A DNA stretch of 64,000 nt, taken from positions 30,641 through 94,640 of the forward strand of contig NZ_VSRL01000006.1 of the NCBI RefSeq assembly GCF_012184385.1, given 5' to 3'. Below are positions 26,044 to 33,277 of the stretch, piece after piece. Position 1 is the stretch's first letter; each line of letters begins with the position of its first letter. A program made the translations under genes and the position numbers. This DNA is from Lentzea indica (GTDB taxonomy: Bacteria > Actinomycetota > Actinomycetes > Mycobacteriales > Pseudonocardiaceae). A model generated the notes under the pieces. The model was not told the DNA's origin. It saw only the letters and a program-made list of their open reading frames with translations, and did no database searches.

Positions 26044-28295
26044 ACCAGCAGATCTACCGCATCGGACGAGGTGCGCCGACCGGCCAGGTCGCCGTGTCGT
26101 TCGACCCCGGCGATCACCGCCGCTGCCAGAACCTGCTGGCGTGGTTCGAACGCGGCGGCGAGCCCGGCGCGACGCTGCTGATCGACGACTGGAAGCTGTG
26201 CGTGGAAAGCGATCCCGGACTGGCGAGTTCGGTCAGGTGGATCGCCACGACGGCACGCGACGTCCAGGTGATCATCACCGCCGGCGTGCCGAACGATGTG
26301 CCGGAGCACCTGCGATCGTTGGTACGACTGGACTTCCTGGCCCTGCACGGCCTGAGCGCCTTCACCAAGGCCGACGCATGGAAGGGCGAGTGGCGGCAGG
26401 TTCCGATCGGTGCCGGCGACACGGGCGGTCCTGTCGTCGTCGAGCTCACCCACTTCCCCGACGGGCGGTATCAAGCAGGTTCGCATCTTCACGCGACCAC
26501 ACCGGAAACCTTCCGCAGTCTGATGCTGGGACTGATGACCACCCACTCGCCCAAGATGTTCCAGGCGGTGTTCATCGACGCGCACGACACGGACACGTTC
26601 GCCGGACTCGACGCGGCACCACACGTGCACACGCACTATCGAGACGTGGCAACAGATCCCGCGCTGATCAAGCAGGTCACCGAGATGCTGCTGGCAGAGT
26701 CGGAACGCCGCCTCGAACTCGTCGGCAACACCTGGACGATCTTCCACCACCGCGGCGTCGACCAGGTCCTCCCGCAGCTCCTGATCTGCGTCAACGGTTT
26801 CCACGAGATCCTCGCCGCGGAACCGGGCTTCGCCACCACCATGGCGGCCATCGCTCAGGACGTCGGCAAGTCCGGGATGCAGCTGCTGCTCGACAGCCCG
26901 CACGACGTCGCACCGCACAAGGTCCCCGACTGCACCGTGCCTGCGAACCTCGACGACATGGCGAGGTCGTTGCCACAGCTGATGCACCAGGCCGAACCGG
27001 TACCCGGATTCTTCGAACTGCACGGAGTTCCGGACGGTTTCGACCGGCAGCAAACGTGGCGGATACGTCCGGTCCACGACCAGTACCGGGTCGTTCTCGG
27101 CACGGACGAGCACGGCCAGCCGATCGAGATCGACATCAAGTCGAGCAGCCTGCAGGACGGAATGGGCCCGCACGGCGAGGTGGTCGCGCCGATCGGCCGC
27201 CGTGCCGAGTTCCTGCGCGCGATGCTGCTCAGCCAGATGCTGTGGCACTCACCGGACGACCTCCGGCTCGTCCTCATCGACTTCCACGGCACGGGCGTGT
27301 TCGCGGGGCTCGACAAAGCACCGCATGTGCACGGGTACTACCGCGACCTGGAACCCGCGATCGCCGACCGGATCGTCGAAGCGTTGAAGGGCGAGCAGGA
27401 ACGCCGCACCACCGTGCTCGCGGCCGGCCACTACAGGACGACCTGGGACTACCGCACGGCGCGCTACGACGGCGCCCCGCTCGACCCGCTGCCGGAAGTG
27501 CTCGTCTGCATCGACGGCGTGCAAGGCCTGCTCGAAGCGCATCCGGAGTTCGCCGACGTTCTGGTCACGTTCGGGCGGTCGGGACGCAGCTACGGCCAGC
27601 ACCTCCTGCTGTCCGATGCCACGTCGGCCGACGACGTGAAGGACCTCAACACCTTCATCTCGTACCACTTCGAACTCGCAGGAGAAGGCTGGACCCGGCG
27701 CATCAGCAGATCGGTGGAAAATCTCGCTCTCCCACCAGATCTCGACGAGGTGGTGCGGTCACTGCCGCACGCGATGCAGAAGGTCGAACCCCTTCACGAC
27801 CACCTGTTGCCGCCGCCGCTGCACGAGTGGTCCGCACTGACGCTCGACCAGTTCGGCGCCGTCTCGACGGAACACCCGGTGATGCCGATCGGCCTGCGCG
27901 ACTGCCCGTTCGAGCACCGCGTCGAGGTGTTCTGCGCCGACTTCTCGCAGGGCGGGCACGGTGCGATCGTCGGCAAACCGGGCTCCGGCCGCACCACGGC
28001 GATGCGGACCTTGACGGAGTCGATCATCAGAACCTTCGGCTCCACCACCGGTTTCCACCTGGAGGACGGCCCGCTCTACGGCCGCCCCGACGCGCAGCAC
28101 GTCGTCGTCACCGCGTCGACGTGGGCCGAGGTGCCGCAGTTCATCAGGGACAACCTGGCGTGGGGTGTCGAACTGAAGCTCGCGGACCCGTCCTGGTCGA
28201 TCGTGGACGAACGCCGGCAGGCGAACCTCCCCGACCGACCGGGTACGGGCCTCTGCGTGCACCTCAAACAGCAGGTGCGGATCGCCACCTCATGA
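26040..28295 (+). CDS. EccC-derived ATPase-like protein 2 (degenerate, duplicated core)
   Basis: A 751-residue paralogue of the preceding protein (same N-terminal IYRIGRGA and LLAWFERG...LLIDDW pieces) but with two D1-like domains in tandem. In the second, the P-loop position reads APIGRRAEF instead of a GxxGSGKS motif, and the catalytic position reads VCIDGVQG. The C-terminal D2 remnant has GKPGSGRTT at 645-653, with Arg replacing the Walker Lys, and is cut short in the same way as in protein 1. The GTG start overlaps the previous stop (GTGA). ATP hydrolysis is unlikely; binding or scaffolding in a type VII-like system is possible. Confidence 0.65.
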   Translation: MNQQIYRIGRGAPTGQVAVSFDPGDHRRCQNLLAWFERGGEPGATLLIDDWKLCVESDPGLASSVRWIATTARDVQVIITAGVPNDVPEHLRSLVRLDFLALHGLSAFTKADAWKGEWRQVPIGAGDTGGPVVVELTHFPDGRYQAGSHLHATTPETFRSLMLGLMTTHSPKMFQAVFIDAHDTDTFAGLDAAPHVHTHYRDVATDPALIKQVTEMLLAESERRLELVGNTWTIFHHRGVDQVLPQLLICVNGFHEILAAEPGFATTMAAIAQDVGKSGMQLLLDSPHDVAPHKVPDCTVPANLDDMARSLPQLMHQAEPVPGFFELHGVPDGFDRQQTWRIRPVHDQYRVVLGTDEHGQPIEIDIKSSSLQDGMGPHGEVVAPIGRRAEFLRAMLLSQMLWHSPDDLRLVLIDFHGTGVFAGLDKAPHVHGYYRDLEPAIADRIVEALKGEQERRTTVLAAGHYRTTWDYRTARYDGAPLDPLPEVLVCIDGVQGLLEAHPEFADVLVTFGRSGRSYGQHLLLSDATSADDVKDLNTFISYHFELAGEGWTRRISRSVENLALPPDLDEVVRSLPHAMQKVEPLHDHLLPPPLHEWSALTLDQFGAVSTEHPVMPIGLRDCPFEHRVEVFCADFSQGGHGAIVGKPGSGRTTAMRTLTESIIRTFGSTTGFHLEDGPLYGRPDAQHVVVTASTWAEVPQFIRDNLAWGVELKLADPSWSIVDERRQANLPDRPGTGLCVHLKQQVRIATS

Positions 28296-29933
28296 GCGGC
28301 GCAGCTTCCGTTGCGCGTCGTAGAGGTTGCGAGGGGTGACGTCGGTCGTGCCGTAGAGCTCCAGCCGGGAGTTCAACGCACCGGCGAAGTCCGGCTTGTC
28401 GATCTGGCCGAAGTCGCGAACCTCGGAAATGGCAACGGTGGCGCTGCACGGAGCCACCTGGTCGATTCGGACGTTGCCGGCACGTTGGTTCGTGACCGTG
28501 ACGTTCCAGTGCGCGAAGCGGGCGCCGTACAACGGGCCCGCGTTGGCACTGCCGCCGTGGGCACCGACGTTGTTGATGGTGATCTCGGTGCGGACGTTGG
28601 CGAACGGCAGGCCGCGGTGGGTGTCGAAGACGTCGTGGTCCATGCGGCCGCGGGTCCAGACGTTGCCGCACGACAAGCCTTCGACGTTCAGCCCGTGGTT
28701 GCCCGCGCCCGCCTGCGAGGGTTCGGACGGGGCCTCGATCACGAAGCCGTCGGTCAGGTTGTCGTGGGACTGCTCGCGCGTCGCGTACGCGTGGTGGTGA
28801 CCACGGCCGGAGACACGGGTGTTAAGCAAGGAGACTCCCTTGGAGGACACCAGGAGGAAGCCGTTGTCGACGTCCTGGACGTGCACGTCGTCTGCCCAGC
28901 AGTCCCAGGCGCACTGGAACGCGAGGCCGTTGTAGCCCTTGTCCTGCAGGTGTTTCGGGGTGGGCACCTTGAACATCTCGATCTTGATGCCCTCGACGCC
29001 CGCGCCGGTGACGACCGGGGCCATCGTGGTCAGGCGCGGCTTCCACTCCGGGCGGATCTCCAGCGGCAACGGCTGCGCGAGCTTCACCCTGTTGCCGCGC
29101 ACCCACTCCACGCGCACCGGCCACAGGAACGGGAAGTACGACAGGAGCTTGTCCTTGTCGTCCCACCTGTACGTGGCCGTGCCGGGAACGTCGCCGCACA
29201 TGTGCTTCGGCAGCGAGTAGTTGTCGTCGTCAAGCCGCAGCAGCACCCGCTGGCCGACTCGCAACCTCCGTCCATTCTCGACGGTGATGACGAACGAACC
29301 ACGTGCCGCAGAGCCGGAAACCGCCGTCAGCGTCTCACCGGCCTCCAGCTCGTTGCCGGTCCAGCCCTCGAAAGGCCACTTGCGAGCCTTGATCGCGTCG
29401 ACCAACGGCCGGTAGCGGTCGCGGTGGCACACCCACACCAGGCCGCCGGACCAGCTCCACGCCGAGTTCTCCGAGCCGTAGCGGCTGCGGTTGATGCCGA
29501 CGATCTCCTCCAGCGAACGGGTCGCGTAGAAGGTCGTCTTCGCGCTGCCTGCGCCGCGCAGCACCACGTTGTCGTAACCGATGCGGACGATGTCGTCGAT
29601 CCGGTAGCGGCCTGGAGGCACGAACACCGTGCCACCGCCCAGCTTGCCGACGAACTCGATCGCCTTGTTGATCGCGACGGAAGCGTCGGCGGAACCGTCC
29701 CGGCGTGCGCCGAAGAACAGCACGTTCGCCAGAACGGGCCGGCGGGCAGGTCGCTCGCCCGTCCGGTAACCGGCGTAGGCGACGTTCGGAATCTGCGGGT
29801 GGTTGTAGGGGTTCGCCACGAACTCCTGCCACAGCGATGCGGAGGACGCTGCCGAGGCAGTCCCCGCCATCGCCGGCGTTCCGAGCAGCGCGACCCCTGT
29901 AGCCAGCAGGAATCGCCGTCTGTCGATGTTCAT
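28290..29933 (-). CDS. Tat-exported right-handed beta-helix protein (pectate lyase/GH28-like)
   Basis: A 547-residue secreted protein with a twin-arginine signal (DRRRFLLATG followed by a hydrophobic stretch and AMAGTASA). The mature part begins with a pectate-lyase superfamily segment (VLFFGARRDGSADASVAINKAIEFV, GGGTVFVPPGRYRI) and continues in beta-helix-like repeats. It is likely a polysaccharide lyase or hydrolase acting outside the cell; the substrate cannot be named. Its 3' end overlaps the convergent ATPase-like gene by 6 bases. Nearby GH2 and GH15 genes suggest a polysaccharide-use theme. Confidence 0.75.
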   Translation of the reverse strand: MNIDRRRFLLATGVALLGTPAMAGTASAASSASLWQEFVANPYNHPQIPNVAYAGYRTGERPARRPVLANVLFFGARRDGSADASVAINKAIEFVGKLGGGTVFVPPGRYRIDDIVRIGYDNVVLRGAGSAKTTFYATRSLEEIVGINRSRYGSENSAWSWSGGLVWVCHRDRYRPLVDAIKARKWPFEGWTGNELEAGETLTAVSGSAARGSFVITVENGRRLRVGQRVLLRLDDDNYSLPKHMCGDVPGTATYRWDDKDKLLSYFPFLWPVRVEWVRGNRVKLAQPLPLEIRPEWKPRLTTMAPVVTGAGVEGIKIEMFKVPTPKHLQDKGYNGLAFQCAWDCWADDVHVQDVDNGFLLVSSKGVSLLNTRVSGRGHHHAYATREQSHDNLTDGFVIEAPSEPSQAGAGNHGLNVEGLSCGNVWTRGRMDHDVFDTHRGLPFANVRTEITINNVGAHGGSANAGPLYGARFAHWNVTVTNQRAGNVRIDQVAPCSATVAISEVRDFGQIDKPDFAGALNSRLELYGTTDVTPRNLYDAQRKLRRS

Positions 29934-29989
29934 TTCGCCGTCTCCAAGGGGTCTTGGCCACGGCGGCGGTGGTCAGATCAAACCAGACA

Positions 29990-30796
29990 TCAGCCGCCCG
30001 CGGAACGAACCGCTTCGGAGATCAGCTCGTCCACCTGGTGCATCATGCGGCGGGCGTCGGTCGGCGTGAACGTGCTCCACGGCGGCTGACCGTTCGAGGC
30101 ACGGCGTTGCTGCAGGTAGCGGCCTTCTTCAGTGTCGAAGAACGCGACCACTCGCTCGGGACGCCAGCGTTTGCCGTACTTGTCGCGGGCCGCTGCACCG
30201 AAGTTCCCGGTGTGCACGAGCCCGGTGAACATCTTCACCAGCGCCTTGGCGTCGTCCTCGCGCAGGCCGATGGTCCTGAACGCGGCCTCCATCGACTTCG
30301 GCGAGCCGTCGGTCTGGGAGATCGCCTTCTCGATGTCCTCGCTGGGCAGCGTCACCGAGAGACCCGTGCCGGCGGGGTGTGCGGGCAGCACCGACAGCAC
30401 CGCGGAGGCGAGCCCCGAGCCCGCCCACGGCTGGAACGTCAGCTGGTTGTCCCGCAACGTCGCCAGCGCGCCCCAGTCGCCGTTCGCGACGGCGAGAACG
30501 CGCAGGCTGTGGCCGATCCAGAGGCGGCCGTCCGCCTCCCGCTCCGGCTTGACGAACATGCGCAGCAGTCCGTCCAGTTCGGACGAAAGCCCACGTGAGT
30601 TGCCGAGGCGGCGGTGGTCCAGCTGCTGGTAGACGCGGTTCTCGAGCGCGATGCGCTCGTCACGCGTCTTACCCGGCGAAGGAACCTTGAGCACGAGCGG
30701 CATGGGACCGGCGTTCATCCGCTCCCACACCACGTCGAACTCCTCGGCGGAGAGAGTGATCGGCTCCCTCTCCGCCGGGCCGCCGAACAGGCTCAC
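29990..30796 (-). CDS. ESX secretion-associated chaperone of the EspG family
   Basis: A 268-residue protein with the EspG layout: an N-terminal ITLSAEEFDVVWE helix, a central DGLLRMFVKPEREADGRLW strand set, and a C-terminal part ending in PTDARRMMHQVDELI. EspG chaperones bind the tip of PE-PPE heterodimers in the cytosol and deliver them to a type VII system. The gene follows the PPE-like gene by a 4-base overlap and lies with a PE-like gene upstream, an ordinary PE-PPE-EspG order. Confidence 0.82.
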   Translation of the reverse strand: MSLFGGPAEREPITLSAEEFDVVWERMNAGPMPLVLKVPSPGKTRDERIALENRVYQQLDHRRLGNSRGLSSELDGLLRMFVKPEREADGRLWIGHSLRVLAVANGDWGALATLRDNQLTFQPWAGSGLASAVLSVLPAHPAGTGLSVTLPSEDIEKAISQTDGSPKSMEAAFRTIGLREDDAKALVKMFTGLVHTGNFGAAARDKYGKRWRPERVVAFFDTEEGRYLQQRRASNGQPPWSTFTPTDARRMMHQVDELISEAVRSAGG

Positions 30797-32026
30797 TCGG
30801 TGAAGCCGCCGATGACCGGCGGCGCGACCATGCGTTCGTCACCGAACACGTCGTCGGTCTCGACCAGGTAGTCGGCAGCCTTGTGCTCGATGTCGTCCTC
30901 GCCCTCGCCCTTCTGGCCGTGCGCGCCACCGGCACCAGCGCCGGCACCCGCCGCACCACCCTTGCCACCCGCACCGGAGCCCATGGCACCGCCGCGCATC
31001 GCGTCGGGGCCGGCACCCATTCCGGGCATGCCGCCGGGCTTCATCGTGCCCTGACTGGACGAGCCGAGCGAGCCGGACATCGGGCCGAACGCCTTGCCAC
31101 CACCGAGCTGACCACCGCGAACGCCACCGAGCTGACCACCGCGGCCACCACCGGGCACGCCCGTGGTCGGCCGGGTGAACACCGGTCCGCCAGGCGTGGG
31201 GCGTCGGGGTGGGCTGAGGCGTCGGCTGCGGGAAGTTCGTCGGCGGCGGCGTCGGAGTGTGACCCGGCGGCGTCGACGGAGGCTGCGCCCACGACGTGTT
31301 GGTGGTGTCGCCGGGCGGCGTCCACGTCTGGGACACGGGCGGCTGAGCCGGCGGCGGCGTCCACGACGGCGTGGTCGTGCCGGTGTTGCCGGACGGCGAG
31401 TGCACGCCGGTCGAGGTGTAGCCGGCGCGCGAGCTGCCGGTGCCGGTGTCGCCAGGCGGAGGCGTGTCGATCACGACCTGCGGCGGCGTCGGGAACTCAC
31501 CGAGCGTCGAGCTGTTCCAGCGGCTGTCGGACTGGTAGTCCTCCATGACCTTGACGGCCTGGGCGGCGGCGTTGTCCGCGGCGGCTTCCTGCCGCTCGTG
31601 GTCCACCTGCTGGCCCACGACGTGCGCCATGCCGACCGGACCCGTCAGCGCGCCGACGGCGATGTCCATGAAGCCCGGCTTCTCGGTCGTGACCGGGACG
31701 ACCTCGGGCATCTTCTTGCGCGCGTCGGCGATGTACTCGCCCTGCAGGCGCGCGGAGCTCTCCATCGTGGTCGCGCCCTGCTCGGCGAACCCGGCCCACT
31801 CGGCCAGCGGCGACAGCGCGCCCTGAGCGGCGGCGCCGGCGTCGGACTCCCAGTCCGCGCCCATCTTGGCGAGCGACTGGTGCAGGTCGCCGTCGATCTG
31901 GGCGAGCGTGGCGGCGATCTGCTTCCAGCTGCGCTCGACCGGGATGGAGGCGCTGACGCCAGGGCCGGAGTTGATCATGTTGTACAGCTCGGGGTGGCCA
32001 TACCCCTGAAAGCGGTGGTCAGTCAT
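30793..32026 (-). pseudogene. PPE-like type VII secretion protein, 1-base frameshift
   Basis: The N-terminal 170 residues are helical with a PPE/WXG-like pattern (IPVERSWKQIAATLAQIDGD, GADWESDAGAAAQGAL), followed by a long Pro/Thr-rich linker. At 31198-31201 a run of four Gs (one base too many) shifts the frame; removing one base leads into GGRGGQLGG repeats, a Gly-rich segment and a conserved-looking acidic end (EHKAADYLVETDDVFGDERMV), total 410 residues. The gene sits between a PE-like gene and espG, so it is probably exported with the PE partner. The shift is either sequence error or a phase-variable G tract. Confidence 0.7.
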
Positions 32027-32041
32027 CGGTCAGTCCCCCTC

Positions 32042-32458
32042 TCAGTCCCGGTCCCGCAGGTGCTTGCCCCACATGGCCTCGTTGTCGCCCTCGGTCTGGC
32101 GGTACTGCTCCTCGATCATCTTGAGCTGATCGATGACGCCGACGAGCTGCTGCCGGTAGGTCTTCAGCGCGGCCAGCGCCTTGCCGGAGGTCTGCTCGTT
32201 GAACGCCTTCGACGTCTCACTGCTGATCGGGTCCCCCGCCCAGGGCCTCGTGGGCAGGTCGTCCGCGACCGGCGTGATCTTCGCGTCGAACTCGTCGAGC
32301 GCGTGCTCGAACGCCGCTCGCGTCTGCGGAATCGCATGTGGTTCGACCTTCAGCTTGCGCTGGCCGAACTCCGGGGGCGACGAGCTGCCTCCACCATCCG
32401 CGAGATACACGGGCACACCCTCCTCAGTACGGCCCGCAAGGATGGGCCGTGTGTGCAT
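32042..32458 (-). CDS. PE-like partner protein with a YxxxE secretion signal
   Basis: About 138 residues from the ATG at 32458; a TTG at 32530 extends the frame but is less likely. After a variable N-terminus the protein is helical (TRAAFEHALDEFDAKI ... LAALKTYRQQLVGVIDQLKMIEEQ) and ends with QYRQTEGDNEAMW, which fits the YxxxD/E signal of type VII substrates. It lies 15 bases before the PPE-like gene and ahead of espG, so it is the likely PE-type partner. No PE motif in the strict sense is present. Confidence 0.6.
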   Translation of the reverse strand: MHTRPILAGRTEEGVPVYLADGGGSSSPPEFGQRKLKVEPHAIPQTRAAFEHALDEFDAKITPVADDLPTRPWAGDPISSETSKAFNEQTSGKALAALKTYRQQLVGVIDQLKMIEEQYRQTEGDNEAMWGKHLRDRD

Positions 32459-32533
32459 TTGGGACGACTTTAGCTCTGATGCATTACGCGGGTGACCGGT
32501 TCCCGGTACAAGGCACGTAGTTCTACTCAAACG

Positions 32534-33127
32534 TCACTTGGTCGCGAGCACGGCTCCGACGGCGTTCGCGAGCGCCTTCGCCTTCTCGCACGCTCCGTCC
32601 ATCGTGGCCTTGTCCCCGCCCAGCCCGGCAATGGCGTTCACCAGCAACAACTGCCCGTCGTTCGCGTCGAGGTAGACCTCGCAACCCGGGCCTCCGCCGA
32701 CCGCCTCCCGCTGGGTGAGGTACCCGGGATAGCCGGCGATCTGGAGCGAGGTGAGCTTGGCCTCACCCACCGTCCTCTTGAGCCTGTCAACTCCGCCGTT
32801 GACGAGCGTGTAGATGGACGAGGAGTAGGTGCGGTCCTCGTAGTTGTTGCTGCACGTCTTGCTGCCCTCGCCGTACTCCGCGAGCGGCTCGCGCGGATTC
32901 ACGAGCCGGATGCCGAGGGCGGTCTTCACCTCGGGCGTGATCAGCGAGCACGGGTCGAGCGTCTTCATGTCGACGGCCTTGGGCCTGTTCACGGGGGCGG
33001 TACCGGCCGAAGTTCCGGTCGTCGGCGCCGGGGAGTTCTGGTTCCCCGCGGAGGGTGATCCCGGTTCCGTCGAAGAACACCCGGTCAGGACGGCTGCCAG
33101 CAAGAACGGGACGGCAAGTCGACGCAT
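32534..33127 (-). CDS. DUF3558-family lipoprotein
   Basis: A 197-residue lipoprotein from the ATG at 33127 with lipobox VLTGC (Cys about residue 17), a Pro/Thr/Ser-rich linker and a DUF3558 domain starting at LDPCSLITPEVKTALG and ending in DGACEKAKALANAV. The paired Cys residues in the domain are family-typical. DUF3558 proteins are exported actinobacterial lipoproteins of unknown role. It diverges from the GH2 gene over 150 bases. Confidence 0.82.
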   Translation of the reverse strand: MRRLAVPFLLAAVLTGCSSTEPGSPSAGNQNSPAPTTGTSAGTAPVNRPKAVDMKTLDPCSLITPEVKTALGIRLVNPREPLAEYGEGSKTCSNNYEDRTYSSSIYTLVNGGVDRLKRTVGEAKLTSLQIAGYPGYLTQREAVGGGPGCEVYLDANDGQLLLVNAIAGLGGDKATMDGACEKAKALANAVGAVLATK

Positions 33128-33277
33128 GACGGCCAACGTATCGGATCGTCGCGCACGGAGGGTGGCGAACGGCGTGTCCCGTGTCACCCGTAAGGCGCAT
33201 TGCCGGTGACCCCACAAAAAGGAAACCTTCTTTACGATACCCCGAAGCGCCGCCGCCCCGATGCGTCGAGGAGCGAC

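Noticed and set aside
32459..32530. TTG start at 32530 for the PE-like gene
   Set aside because: No Shine-Dalgarno, and the added residues look unrelated to the helical body.
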